From: Erythrobacter sp. BLCC-B19 | Lineage (GTDB): Bacteria; Pseudomonadota; Alphaproteobacteria; Sphingomonadales; Sphingomonadaceae | Direction of reading: 5' to 3' | DNA: 64,000 bases | Assembly (NCBI RefSeq): GCF_028621955.1 | Contig: NZ_CP117516.1 | Span: 1,882,001 to 1,946,000, forward strand | Part shown: one piece after another, positions 8,344 to 17,265 of the stretch | How positions within the stretch are numbered: position 1 is the stretch's first letter | How the letters are laid out: each line of letters starts with the position of its first letter | Made by a program: the position numbers and the translations under genes | Notes under the pieces: model-generated | Told to the model about the DNA's origin: nothing | Database searches by the model: none | What the model saw: only the letters and a program-made list of their open reading frames with translations

Positions 8344-9414
8344 TCAGCTCTCACGCAGGCTCGCCATGTCGATCACGAAGCGATATTTGATGTCGCTCGC
8401 TTCCATGCGGTCATAGGCAGCCGCGATATCCTGCATCGCGATCATCTCGATGTCGGGCAGGATCCCGTGCTCGGCGCAGAAATCGAGCATTTCCTGCGTC
8501 TCCGCGAGCCCGCCGATCCCGCTGCCGGTCAGCACCTTGCGGCCCAGCAGCACGCCGCTGTGCATCTCGGGCATCATGTCGATCATGCCGACCAGCACCT
8601 GCACCCCGTCGATCCTGAGCAGGTGCAGATAGGGCGTGACATCGTGGCGCACCGGAATGGTGTTGAGCACCATGTCGAAGTTGCCGCGCGCCGCGCGCAT
8701 CGCGTCCTTGTCGGAGGTGTTGAGGAAGGCGTGGGCGCCGAGCTTTTCGGCGTCGGCCCGCTTGCTTTCACTGCGCGAGAGCACGGTCACGTCCGCGCCC
8801 ATGGCGGCGGCCAGCTTGACCCCCATGTGCCCGAGGCCGCCGAGCCCTGCGACCGCGACCTTGCTGCCCGGGCCGACCTTCCAGGTGCGAAGCGGCGAGT
8901 AGGTGGTGATGCCTGCGCACAGCAGCGGCGCGGCCTCGGCCAGCGGCAGGCTGTCAGGCACCTTGAGCACGAATTCCTCGCGCGCGACGATCCTTTCGGA
9001 ATAGCCGCCATAGGTGGGCGTGCCGTCGCGCCGATCCTTGCCGTTATAGGTGCCGGTCATCCCGCCTGACAGGCAATATTGTTCGAGATCGGCCTCGCAG
9101 TGGCGGCATTCCATGCACGAATCGACCATGCAGCCGATCGCCACCCGGTCGCCGACCTTGTGGCGAGTGACACCCTCGCCGACCGCGCTGACGATGCCGA
9201 CGATCTCGTGGCCCGGCACGATCGGATAGACCGTCCCGCCCCAGTCGTTGCGGGCGCTGTGCAGATCGGAATGGCAGATGCCGCAGTGGGTGATCTCGAT
9301 CAGCACGTCATCATGGCGCAAGCCCCGACGGGTGATCTGCATTGGCCCGACCCCGCTGTCGGGCGCGGTCGCGCCATAGGCCCGGGTGGGGTATTCGTTG
9401 GTCTGCGTAGCCAT
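8344..9414 (-). CDS. Zinc-dependent NAD(P) alcohol dehydrogenase (CAD/YahK-type)
   Basis: This 356-residue cytosolic medium-chain dehydrogenase should reduce aldehydes or oxidise alcohols. The catalytic zinc ligands lie in THCGICHSD and GHEIVG. The structural zinc ligands are the four cysteines in CMVDSCMECRHCEADLEQYC, and the nucleotide-binding glycine motif is GLGGLGHMG. These features and the length match the cinnamyl-alcohol dehydrogenase/YahK branch, which usually prefers NADPH. It is followed by a dispersed repeat and then an SDR gene on the same strand, possibly cotranscribed. The natural substrate cannot be read from sequence. Confidence 0.9.
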   Translation of the reverse strand: MATQTNEYPTRAYGATAPDSGVGPMQITRRGLRHDDVLIEITHCGICHSDLHSARNDWGGTVYPIVPGHEIVGIVSAVGEGVTRHKVGDRVAIGCMVDSCMECRHCEADLEQYCLSGGMTGTYNGKDRRDGTPTYGGYSERIVAREEFVLKVPDSLPLAEAAPLLCAGITTYSPLRTWKVGPGSKVAVAGLGGLGHMGVKLAAAMGADVTVLSRSESKRADAEKLGAHAFLNTSDKDAMRAARGNFDMVLNTIPVRHDVTPYLHLLRIDGVQVLVGMIDMMPEMHSGVLLGRKVLTGSGIGGLAETQEMLDFCAEHGILPDIEMIAMQDIAAAYDRMEASDIKYRFVIDMASLRES

Positions 9415-9426
9415 TCAACCTCTCCT

Positions 9427-9528
9427 CGTCATCGCGAGCGGAGCGACGCGATCCATGGACTGACGTTTCCGCAGGCGGCGATGTTCAGCCATGGATTGCC
9501 GCGTCGCCTGCGGCTCCTCGCAATGACG
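9427..9528. repeat. Dispersed intergenic palindromic repeat, CGTCATTGCGAG family
   Basis: The element begins CGTCATCGCGAG and ends CTCGCAATGACG. Internal segments include ATCCATGGAC and CCATGGATTGCCGCGTCGCC, so it folds into a long imperfect hairpin. A second copy with the same ends lies at 22351-22464. No coding capacity. Confidence 0.8.
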
Positions 9529-9545
9529 ACGCGCAAAAAAGCGCT

Positions 9546-10340
9546 TTACTTCGGCGGCATCCGGATCGCGCCGTCGAGGCGGAACTGGTGGCCGTTGATG
9601 TAGCTGTTGCGCGCGATCTCCAGCACCAGCGAAGCGAATTCCTCCGGCTCGCCGAGGCGCTTGGGGAAGGGGACGGAGGCGTTCAATTGCGCCCACATCG
9701 GGGGGTTGCGGTCCTTCATCCCGAGCATCAGCGGGGTCGCGAAGATGCCCGGCATGACCGAATTCACGCGAATCCCTAAGTCCATCAGATCGCGCGCCAT
9801 CGGCAGGACGAGGCCGTTCACCCCGGCCTTGCAGCTGCCATAGATCACCTGCCCGATCTGCCCGTCCTGCGCGGCAACGCTGGCGGTGAGGATGATCGCG
9901 CCGCGCTCGCCATCGTCATTGAGCGGGTCGGCATTGGCCATCCCCAGCGCCGAAATGCTGGCGACGCGGTAGCTGGCGACGAGGATGCCTTCTGCGCCGA
10001 AGGCATAGTCCTCGGTGGAAAGACGCTTGTACTGGCCACTCTCCTTGTCCCAGCCCAGCGTCTTGCCGCGGCGGCTCGCCATCGCGCAGTGAAGCGTCAC
10101 GCGCTCCTGCCCGTGGGCGGCGCGGGCGGCGGCAAAGCCAGCCTCGACGCTGGCCTCGTCCATGATGTCGACATGGTGGAAGGTGCCGCCGATCGCTGCG
10201 GCATGAGCCTCGCCCGCCTCGTCATTGATGTCGAAGATGGCGACCTTCATGCCCGCTGCGGCAAAGGCCGCCGCGCTCGCCTTGCCCAAGCCGCTCGCGC
10301 CGCCGGTTACCACCGCGGCCATGCCCGCCTCGATCTTCAT
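9546..10340 (-). CDS. SDR-family dehydrogenase, type II 3-hydroxyacyl-CoA dehydrogenase-like
   Basis: This 264-residue classical short-chain dehydrogenase has the cofactor motif TGGASGLGKA near residues 12-21, an acidic residue after the second strand (FDIND) indicating NAD, a catalytic Ser in LTASVAAQDGQ, and YGSCK as the YxxxK motif. The overall pattern resembles HSD17B10-type enzymes that oxidise 3-hydroxyacyl-CoA or 2-methyl-3-hydroxybutyryl-CoA. The start at 10340 is supported by GGAGAGGA seven bases upstream; an in-frame start at 10370 lacks this. It may act with the downstream alcohol dehydrogenase or in beta-oxidation. The exact substrate is unproven. Confidence 0.85.
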   Translation of the reverse strand: MKIEAGMAAVVTGGASGLGKASAAAFAAAGMKVAIFDINDEAGEAHAAAIGGTFHHVDIMDEASVEAGFAAARAAHGQERVTLHCAMASRRGKTLGWDKESGQYKRLSTEDYAFGAEGILVASYRVASISALGMANADPLNDDGERGAIILTASVAAQDGQIGQVIYGSCKAGVNGLVLPMARDLMDLGIRVNSVMPGIFATPLMLGMKDRNPPMWAQLNASVPFPKRLGEPEEFASLVLEIARNSYINGHQFRLDGAIRMPPK

Positions 10341-10455
10341 TGCTGTCCTCTCCTGACGTGTTTTGCGCAAGGCTAGGCGTTTCCCGGCCCCCGCGCCACC
10401 TCTTCAATTCGCGACATTTGCGCCACAGGTCGGGCGAATGTTGCGCGGGGTGCAC

Positions 10456-10495
10456 GTTTCACCGAACCGTCACCGTTCGGTCGCGCAGCCGTCAC
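10456..10495 (+). promoter_or_regulatory. Putative PhoB box array
   Basis: Four heptamers at 11-base spacing read GTTTCAC (10456), CCGTCAC (10467), CGGTCGC (10478) and CCGTCAC (10489), separated by 4-base spacers. This is the direct-repeat geometry of PhoB boxes (xTGTCAC-N4). They lie 67-106 bases before a TonB receptor, phytase and PhoX operon, which is a coherent PhoB regulon. Confidence 0.6.
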
Positions 10496-10561
10496 GGCGC
10501 GCAATTAGGGGCGCGGTCAACACGGCCCCGATTCCCGGAGAGGCCGACAGGGGAAAGTCTC

Positions 10562-12961
10562 ATGCTCCGCACCCAGCTGTTCATCGGCAGCGCGCTTGCC
10601 GCACTCGCCACCGCACCTGCCTTCGCCACCGAAACCGCCGATCCGCAGGCTGCCGCCGCCACCACGGCCGCCGTCCAGTCGGGCGGTGCCATTGCCGAGA
10701 CGGACGAGAGCGAGGACGACAAGGTCCAGTCCGCCAAGGAAATCGTGGTGCAAGGGAGCATCGGCTTCCGCAACCGCTCCGATACTGCCGAACCCGTGCT
10801 GGTCTATGATGAGGAATACTTCCAGCGTTTCGAACCGCTAACCGCGGGCGACGCCCTGAAGCGCGTTCCCGGCGTCACCTTCCTCTCCGACGTGATCGAA
10901 AGCGACGGCGCACGCCTGCGCGGTCTCGATCCGGGCTACACCCAGGTGCTCATTAACGGCGAGCGCGTCCCCGGCGGGCAGGCCGACCGTTCGTTTTTCC
11001 TCGACCGCATCCCGGCCGAACTGATCGAGCAGGTCGAGATCGTCCGCTCCTCCTCCGCCCGCCGCACCGGCGATGCGGTGGCCGGATCGCTCAACATCAA
11101 GCTGCGTGACGGCTTCGCGCTCGACGGCGGCTACCTGCGCGCAGGCGGGCTGTTCTTCGACGATGGCGAAGTGAAGCCCTCGGGCGGCTTCTATTATGGC
11201 GGCGCGCTGGCAGGCGGCCGCGTGCTGGTGGGGGCCAACATTCAGGGCCGTTACAACCCCAAGGAAAAGTCGAGCCTGCGTTACGGCGACAGCCCCGAGA
11301 ACAACCCCAACTTCGCCACCGACGGTTTCGACAACCGCGAAGACCAGACCGACGTGCGCGACGGCACCGACTATGCCTTCAACGCGAGCTGGGGGATCGA
11401 GACCGACAGCACCGAGTTCGAAATCCTCGGCAATTTCGTGCGCACCGAGCGCACCGAGAGCGAGCGCTCGTTCGAATACAACGATCCCGCCGCGATCAAC
11501 GGCCCCGTGCGCGCCACGCCTGCGGGCAACCTGTTGACCGACAACGTGAACGTCAATGACATCACCACCGAAAGCTGGGCGCTGGTCGGCAAGCTCGATC
11601 AGGATTGGGGCTTTACCGACACCAAGCTGCGCGTCGGCTTCTCGCGCTTTACCGACCTTCAGGACGAGTTCGAATACGAGGTCGATTTCGACCGCACCCT
11701 GCCGCGCTTCACCGGCGACCTGATCCTGCAGGACACCACCGACGAGGAATTCTTCGTCAATCTCGAACAGGAATTCGACCTCGGCGAAGACCTCGAATTC
11801 GCGATCGGCGGCTTCCTTCAGAACAAGGATCGCGACTTCCTGCTGCAGGAAGTGCGCAGCCGCTTCAACCTGACCGCCGCCAACCGGCAGGGCTACGACC
11901 AGTTCAGCCGCACCCCGGCCGAATTCGTCCCCAACCCCTTCCCCGCGCTCGGCATCTCGTCGAACAACACCATCGAAGAAGACCGCCGCGATCTTTACGC
12001 CCTGATCGAGGGCGAGAGCGGCAACCTCACCTTCGAGGCCGGGATCCGCTGGGAGAGCACCGACGTCACCATTACCGATCTTCAGGTCGGCGGGGCGGGT
12101 GTCATCACCAATGATTACGACGAATTCCTGCCCTCGGCGTCGGTCAAGATCGAGGTCGGCGACGGGCGGATCACCGCCTCGGCCGCGCGCACGCTGCGCC
12201 GTCCGCGCTTCGACTTCATCACGCCGGGCCTGCTCGAAGCGGAATTCGGCGACAACGACTTCCTTGGCAACCCGCTGCTCCAGCCCGAAACCGCGTGGGG
12301 CGGCGACCTTGGCTATGAGCACAAGATCGGCAAGACCGGGATCGTCGGCGTCAACGTGTTCTACCGCGATGTCAGCAACCTCACCGAACTTGCCACCCTG
12401 CTCGATGCCACCGGCGCGCCGGTCGAAGGTTCGGAAGGGGCGGGCACCTTCATCTACACGCCGCGCAACACCGGCAATGGCGAGGTCTACGGGATCGAAT
12501 TCGACGCCTCGTTCAGCCTCGCCTTCCTCGGCCTGCCGGACACCGGCGTGTTCGGGAACCTCGCGATCCTCGACAGCAACATCACCGACGAATTCGGCGA
12601 GCGGCGGTTCAACGACCAGTCGAAATATGTCTACAACTTCGGCGCGATCCAGAACATTCCGGAATATGGCGCGGCTTTCGGGGCGACCTATCGCAAGCAG
12701 GGCGCGGCCTTCGGGCGCGTGGTGGGCGAGGAAATCACCACGCGTTATGGCGCCGATCTTGAAGTCTTCATCGAAAAGCGCTTCGGCGACAGCTTCACCA
12801 TCCGCGCGGTGGGCTCGAACCTGCTGGACGGCACCAAGGATGAGGTGTTCAACAAGTTCGCCACCACCGGCGATCAGGTGAGCCGCGATTTCGACGAATA
12901 CGAACTCGAAAGCGAGCGCGCCGGGCCGGTGTTCCAGGTGGTAGCGAGGTATGCGTTCTGA
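10562..12961 (+). CDS. TonB-dependent receptor of the phytate/organophosphate operon
   Basis: This 799-residue outer-membrane receptor has a signal peptide at residues 1-22 (ending AFA), a disordered Ala/acidic stretch, then a plug domain (DALKRVPGVTF, VLINGERVPGG, IEQVEIVRSSSA) and a large beta-barrel ending in ARYAF. ATG at 10562 was chosen over upstream in-frame alternatives because it starts the signal peptide and follows a purine-rich GGGGAAAG. Its stop codon overlaps the start of the phytase gene (TGATG), so it probably imports inositol phosphates or their breakdown products released by that enzyme. Regulation by phosphate starvation is suggested by the repeats upstream. Confidence 0.88.
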   Translation: MLRTQLFIGSALAALATAPAFATETADPQAAAATTAAVQSGGAIAETDESEDDKVQSAKEIVVQGSIGFRNRSDTAEPVLVYDEEYFQRFEPLTAGDALKRVPGVTFLSDVIESDGARLRGLDPGYTQVLINGERVPGGQADRSFFLDRIPAELIEQVEIVRSSSARRTGDAVAGSLNIKLRDGFALDGGYLRAGGLFFDDGEVKPSGGFYYGGALAGGRVLVGANIQGRYNPKEKSSLRYGDSPENNPNFATDGFDNREDQTDVRDGTDYAFNASWGIETDSTEFEILGNFVRTERTESERSFEYNDPAAINGPVRATPAGNLLTDNVNVNDITTESWALVGKLDQDWGFTDTKLRVGFSRFTDLQDEFEYEVDFDRTLPRFTGDLILQDTTDEEFFVNLEQEFDLGEDLEFAIGGFLQNKDRDFLLQEVRSRFNLTAANRQGYDQFSRTPAEFVPNPFPALGISSNNTIEEDRRDLYALIEGESGNLTFEAGIRWESTDVTITDLQVGGAGVITNDYDEFLPSASVKIEVGDGRITASAARTLRRPRFDFITPGLLEAEFGDNDFLGNPLLQPETAWGGDLGYEHKIGKTGIVGVNVFYRDVSNLTELATLLDATGAPVEGSEGAGTFIYTPRNTGNGEVYGIEFDASFSLAFLGLPDTGVFGNLAILDSNITDEFGERRFNDQSKYVYNFGAIQNIPEYGAAFGATYRKQGAAFGRVVGEEITTRYGADLEVFIEKRFGDSFTIRAVGSNLLDGTKDEVFNKFATTGDQVSRDFDEYELESERAGPVFQVVARYAF

Positions 12962-13998
12962 TGCTGCGTCCTGTTCATGGCCTTGTGCTGGTGGCCCTTG
13001 CCGTTTCGGCCTGCGCCACCACCCCGCCGATCACCGGCGGCCCGGCAGCCAATGTCACCGCGCGGGCAGAAACCCCGCCGGTCGGCACCGCGCGCGAGGA
13101 TGCGGCCGATGACCCGGCGATCTGGCGCAACCCGGCCAACCCGGCGGCGAGCCTTGTGGTGGGCACCGACAAGAAGGGCGGCCTCTACGTCTATGACCTG
13201 AAAGGCGCGCAGAAGCACTTTCTGCCTGCCCCGGGGCTCAACAATGTCGATCTGATCGACCTGCCCGACGGCCGCGTGCTGGTCGCCGCGAGCGACCGCA
13301 GCGATCTGGCGCAGGTGCAGCTGTTCCTTGCGCTGCTCGATACAAGCACCGGCAAGCTTGCCCCGGCGGGCAAGATCGCGGTGGGGCCGGGTGAGGGCTA
13401 TGGCATCTGCATGGTCAAGCCCGCGCGCGGGGGCGAGGTGATCGCCTTTTCCGCGCCCAAGGGCGGGACGATCTACCGCACCGTCATCACGCCTGCTGCG
13501 GGCGGGGCCTTCACCGGCACCACTTCCACGCTGGCGCAGGTGCCGACCCAGACCGAAGGCTGTATCGCCGATCCGCGCAGCAATACGCTCTACATCGGCG
13601 AGGAAGACGCCGGGATCTGGGCGATCGACATGAACACCGGGGCCAAGCGCATGGTCGCCGCCATCGACAACACCATGCTGGTCGCCGATGTCGAAGGCCT
13701 CGCCATCGCGCCCGAGGGGCCGAACGGCGGTTACCTCATCGCCTCCTCGCAGGGCGACAATGCCTATGCCATTTTCCGCCTGCCGGACATGACCCCGCTG
13801 GGCCGGGTGCGGATCGCGCAAGGCACCTTTGGCAGTGTCGAGGAAACCGACGGGATCGAGGTCGACAACCGCGATTTCGGCCCGGATTTCCCGCGTGGCA
13901 TCCTGATCGCGCAGGATGGTCAGAACGCCCCCAAGGCGCAGAACTTCAAGTTCGTGCGCTGGGACGAAGTGCTTGCCGCGCTGGGGGCGGGCCAGTAA
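12961..13998 (+). CDS. Beta-propeller phytase, lipoprotein
   Basis: This 345-residue enzyme should release phosphate from phytate (inositol hexakisphosphate) with calcium as cofactor. A lipobox places the acylated cysteine at residue 18 (AVSAC), so it is membrane-anchored. Beta-propeller phytase motifs are present: DDPAIW, GTDKKGGLYVYDL, TEGC-ADP and IGEEDAGIW, then DVEGLAI and DGIEV. The length fits the single-domain six-bladed form. The gene overlaps the receptor stop codon by one base and is followed 10 bases later by phoX. These three genes form a phosphate-release and uptake set. Confidence 0.92.
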   Translation: MLRPVHGLVLVALAVSACATTPPITGGPAANVTARAETPPVGTAREDAADDPAIWRNPANPAASLVVGTDKKGGLYVYDLKGAQKHFLPAPGLNNVDLIDLPDGRVLVAASDRSDLAQVQLFLALLDTSTGKLAPAGKIAVGPGEGYGICMVKPARGGEVIAFSAPKGGTIYRTVITPAAGGAFTGTTSTLAQVPTQTEGCIADPRSNTLYIGEEDAGIWAIDMNTGAKRMVAAIDNTMLVADVEGLAIAPEGPNGGYLIASSQGDNAYAIFRLPDMTPLGRVRIAQGTFGSVEETDGIEVDNRDFGPDFPRGILIAQDGQNAPKAQNFKFVRWDEVLAALGAGQ

Positions 13999-14008
13999 AC
14001 CGCCGGGC

Positions 14009-15391
14009 GTGACTCAGACCCCCGAAACCGCCGCGCCCCTCGCGGCCGATCGCCGCCGCTTCCTCGGCGCCACCGCCACCGCTTTCGCCGCGCTCGCCGC
14101 GAGCGGATGCATGAGCCGCACGGCCAGCGCCGCCCCCGCCGCCACCCCGGCGCGGGCGAGCGGCTTTGACGGATACGGGCCGTTGCAGCCCGATCCGCAA
14201 GGCCTGCTCGATCTGCCCGAAGGCTTCTCCTACCGCGTCATCTCGCGCCTTGGCGATGCGATGGACGATGGCGGCACCGTGCCTGACCGCGCCGACGGGA
14301 TGGGGTGCTTCGACCTCGGTAACGGCGAAATCGCCCTCGTCCGCAATCACGAGCTGCAACCGCGCCACGATGCGGGCGGGCCGATCGCCAAGGGCTTTGG
14401 CAAGCGCAATGGTGAATTCGTGCCCGGCGGGACGACCACCATCGTGCTCGACGCCAAGAGCTTGCAGGTGAAGCGCCAGTTCCGCAGCCTTGGCGGCACG
14501 ATCCGCAACTGTTCGGGCGGGGTGACGCCGTGGGGCAGCTGGCTGACCTGCGAGGAAGCGCCGACCGGCCCCGGCCAGCCCTATGGCGACGGGCTGGAGC
14601 GCAGCCACGGCTGGGTGTTCGAAGTCCCCGCCTCGGCGCGCGGGCTGGTCGATCCGGTGCCGCTCACCGCGATGGGCCGCTTCAACCACGAGGCCGCAGC
14701 GGTCGATCCGGCGACCGGCATCGTCTACATGACCGAAGACCGCGACGAGGGCGTGCTTTACCGCTTCCTGCCCAAGACCCCCGGCAAGCTCGCCGAGGGC
14801 GGGCGGTTGCAGGCGATGGTGGTCGAGGGGCTGACCGATACCCGCAACTGGAATACGCCCGCCATGCCGGTGGGCAAGCCGTTCAAGGTGTCGTGGGTCG
14901 ATCTGGATGAGGTCGAGGCCCCCAAGGATGACCTGCGCCTGCGCGCCGCAGCCAAGGGCGCGGCGCTGGTCGCACGCGGCGAGGGGCTGCACATGGGGGT
15001 GAGGCGCGGGGTCAGCGAGGTTTTCGCCTGCTGCACCAGCGGCGGGGCCAAGCAACTCGGCCAGATCCTCAAGCTGACGGTTGGCCAGGCGGGGCAGGCG
15101 GACATGGTCGAGCTGTTCTTCGAAAGCGAGAGCACCGATCAGTTCAACTTCGGCGACAATCTCACCGTGGCGGCCAGCGGGCATCTGATCGTGTGCGAGG
15201 ATCAGTATACCCCCGTCGTCGACAACCACATTCGCGGGATCACCCCCGATGGCCGCGCCTATGACATCGCCCGTCTGACCGCCCAGACCGAGCTGGCCGG
15301 CGCGTGTTTCTCGCCCGATGGCAAGGTGCTGTTCGTCAACGCCTACGATCCCACCGCGACGCTGGCGATCACCGGCCCCTGGGCGGCCTGA
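14009..15391 (+). CDS. PhoX-family alkaline phosphatase
   Basis: This 460-residue exported phosphatase has a twin-arginine signal: RRRFLG at residues 15-20, then a hydrophobic stretch ending near ASGC. PhoX enzymes carry iron and calcium, so folding and metal loading before Tat export fits. Characteristic segments include VRNHEL, GGTIRNCSGG, WGSWLTCEE, GRFNHEA and TEDRDEG. A GTG start at 14009 leaves a short, well-placed N-region; upstream in-frame starts would overlap the phytase gene. It would remove phosphate from diverse monoesters, including partly dephosphorylated inositol phosphates. It is in operon with the phytase. Confidence 0.92.
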   Translation: MTQTPETAAPLAADRRRFLGATATAFAALAASGCMSRTASAAPAATPARASGFDGYGPLQPDPQGLLDLPEGFSYRVISRLGDAMDDGGTVPDRADGMGCFDLGNGEIALVRNHELQPRHDAGGPIAKGFGKRNGEFVPGGTTTIVLDAKSLQVKRQFRSLGGTIRNCSGGVTPWGSWLTCEEAPTGPGQPYGDGLERSHGWVFEVPASARGLVDPVPLTAMGRFNHEAAAVDPATGIVYMTEDRDEGVLYRFLPKTPGKLAEGGRLQAMVVEGLTDTRNWNTPAMPVGKPFKVSWVDLDEVEAPKDDLRLRAAAKGAALVARGEGLHMGVRRGVSEVFACCTSGGAKQLGQILKLTVGQAGQADMVELFFESESTDQFNFGDNLTVAASGHLIVCEDQYTPVVDNHIRGITPDGRAYDIARLTAQTELAGACFSPDGKVLFVNAYDPTATLAITGPWAA

Positions 15392-15397
15392 TCGCGA

Positions 15398-15961
15398 TTG
15401 GACGGCTTTCTCCTCGCCAGCCTGCTGGTCTTTGCGCTCGCGCTGGGTGGGCGCGATCAGGTGATGGTGGGCGCGTGGGCTGACCGGCTGGGACAGAGCA
15501 GCGCGCTGCTGGCCACGGCGATCCTCACCTCGGTGCTGGCAGCGGCCGTGATGGCGTGGGCAGGGGCGGGCTTTGCCGCCATGCTGCCGGGCGCAGCGGC
15601 GCAGATGCTCGTCGCCTTCGCCTTTGGCTTTGCCGCGCTGGAACTGGCCCTGCCGGTCAGGCACAGGCCCGCGGCTGAGCCGACCCGATCCCTCGGGGCG
15701 GTGGGGATCGTGCTGCTCGCCCGGCAGATCGGAGACGGCGCGCGATTTGCCGTCTTCGCGCTGGCCGCATGGGCGAGCCTGCCCCTTGCCGCAGGGCTGG
15801 GCGGCGCGCTCGGCGGCGCGGCGGCGGTGGGGATGGGGTGGAGCCTTGGGGCCGAAACCCTGGCCCGCTGGCCGCTGCGCCCAGTTCGGCTGACGCTCGC
15901 CGCCGCGTGCGCAATTGCGGCTCTTTTCATCGGTCTCGACGCGCGTTTCGCCGCATTCTGA
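15398..15961 (+). CDS. Polytopic membrane protein, divergent GDT1/UPF0016-like
   Basis: This 187-residue, very hydrophobic protein has about six membrane segments in two similar halves. GDT1/TMEM165 proteins exchange Mn2+ or Ca2+ for protons and carry ExGDKT motifs in each half. At the matching places this protein has GGRDQVM (residues ~17-23) and RQIGDGAR, so both motifs are degenerate. The start is TTG at 15398, six bases after the phoX stop, so it may belong to the phosphate operon. PhoX and beta-propeller phytase need Ca2+, which makes an ion-transport role tempting but unproven. Family assignment is tentative. Confidence 0.5.
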   Translation: MDGFLLASLLVFALALGGRDQVMVGAWADRLGQSSALLATAILTSVLAAAVMAWAGAGFAAMLPGAAAQMLVAFAFGFAALELALPVRHRPAAEPTRSLGAVGIVLLARQIGDGARFAVFALAAWASLPLAAGLGGALGGAAAVGMGWSLGAETLARWPLRPVRLTLAAACAIAALFIGLDARFAAF

Positions 15962-16093
15962 TCGCCGCAAGCGATCACAGCGGCCACGGTTTTGCGGCAA
16001 CCCAATGCCTGTTCGGGCGTTGGATGATCACTACATCGGCCCTGTCCGAGGGCCGACCCCGTCCGGGAACCGCCCAAACCAACGGAGGACACC

Positions 16094-16555
16094 ATGGCTG
16101 ACACCAAGACCAATTCGACCGCCGCGCTGGTCGCAGAGCTCAACGGGCTTCTGGCCGATCACTTCGCGCTGTTCATCAAGACCAAGAACTTCCATTGGCA
16201 CGTCAAGGGGCCGCGCTTCCGCGACCTGCACCTGCTGTTCGACGAGCAGGCGCTGGAAGTGCGTGACCAGATCGATCTGATCGCCGAGCGTGTGCGCAAG
16301 CTCGATGCCGAGACGCTGACCTCGCTCGGCACCGTCGGCAAGGCGACCAAGATTAAGGATCAGGACAGCGCGACGCTGGCCGCCGAGGACATGATCGCCG
16401 AGCTGCTGGCCGACAACGAAACCGTGATCGCGCGGCTCAAGGGCATGAAGGATCTCGCCGAACAGGCGGGCGACAATGCGACCGACGGTCTGCTCGACGA
16501 CTGGACCGACATGGCCGAACAGCGCGCGTGGTTCCTGCGCTCGCTGCTGGCCTGA
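16094..16555 (+). CDS. dps: Dps ferritin-like DNA-protection protein
   Basis: This 153-residue protein forms dodecameric shells that bind DNA nonspecifically and oxidise Fe2+ with peroxide, protecting DNA in stress and stationary phase. The ferroxidase signature KNFHWHVKGPRFRDLHLLFDEQ appears near residues 33-54, spanning the conserved His, Asp and Glu ligands. A flexible, polar N-terminal tail precedes it. GGAGGA lies eight bases before the ATG. It is flanked by its own terminator and is probably monocistronic. Confidence 0.92.
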   Translation: MADTKTNSTAALVAELNGLLADHFALFIKTKNFHWHVKGPRFRDLHLLFDEQALEVRDQIDLIAERVRKLDAETLTSLGTVGKATKIKDQDSATLAAEDMIAELLADNETVIARLKGMKDLAEQAGDNATDGLLDDWTDMAEQRAWFLRSLLA

Positions 16556-16599
16556 CACGCGCCGGCGCTTGTGCCTTCTGGCGCATAGCTATCCATCGC

Positions 16600-16631
16600 G
16601 GGCCGTCCCCATTGCCGGGGGCGGCCCTTTT
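16600..16631 (+). terminator. Rho-independent terminator of dps
   Basis: An 11-bp stem (16600-16610 with 16617-16627, containing one G-T pair) and a 6-base loop are followed by TTTT on the plus strand, 45 bases after the dps stop codon. Confidence 0.85.
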
Positions 16632-16646
16632 GGTAAGGTGGCGGGC

Positions 16647-17261
16647 ATGGGCAACATCACGATGATCGAAGGCGCCGATGCCGGTGCGATTGCCGCATGG
16701 CTGGCGGCACGGCTGGGTGAGGCTGGGGCGATCACCATTCCCGGCGGATCAACGCCTTTCCCCATCCTTGCCGCGCTGATTGAACAGGGCGCGGTTGACT
16801 GGGCAGGCTGGCAGGTGTGGCCCAATGACGACCGCATCGTGCCCGAAGATCACGAGGCGTCGAACACCGGCAAGATACGCGCGCTGCTGGAACCGGCCGG
16901 TGCCGCCATCACGCCGTTGTCCGAAGACTGCACCCCGCCGCATTTCGCGCTCACCTGGCTCGGCATGGGGCCGGACGGTCACATCGCCTCGCTGTTTCCC
17001 AACACCGATCCCAAGGCGGATGATCCGCTGATGGTGCGCCGCCTGACCCCCGACCCGCTTCCCGCTCACGCGCCCTTCGACCGCATCACGCTGACCATTC
17101 CGGCGCTGCTGGCCACCGACGCACTGGTCTTCACACTTGGGGGGGCAGCGGACAAGCGGGCGGTGTTCGAGGCGGCGGTGCGCGGCGAACACGATCTGCC
17201 GGTCGCCCGGTTGCTTGGCGCGGCGCAGGCGCGCGGTATCCCGGTCACGGTGTTTGCCTAG
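16647..17261 (+). CDS. pgl: 6-phosphogluconolactonase
   Basis: This 204-residue cytosolic enzyme hydrolyses 6-phosphogluconolactone to 6-phosphogluconate in the pentose-phosphate or Entner-Doudoroff pathway. The sugar-phosphate-isomerase-like signature IPGGSTP and the family motif GMGPDGHIASLFP, with its catalytic His, are present, as is WxxWPNDDR near residue 55. It is shorter than most Pgl proteins (about 230-250 residues), mainly at the N-terminus, but core motifs are intact. ATG at 16647 was chosen as the first start after the dps terminator. A Nudix gene follows five bases later. Confidence 0.85.
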   Translation: MGNITMIEGADAGAIAAWLAARLGEAGAITIPGGSTPFPILAALIEQGAVDWAGWQVWPNDDRIVPEDHEASNTGKIRALLEPAGAAITPLSEDCTPPHFALTWLGMGPDGHIASLFPNTDPKADDPLMVRRLTPDPLPAHAPFDRITLTIPALLATDALVFTLGGAADKRAVFEAAVRGEHDLPVARLLGAAQARGIPVTVFA

Positions 17262-17265
17262 GCCC

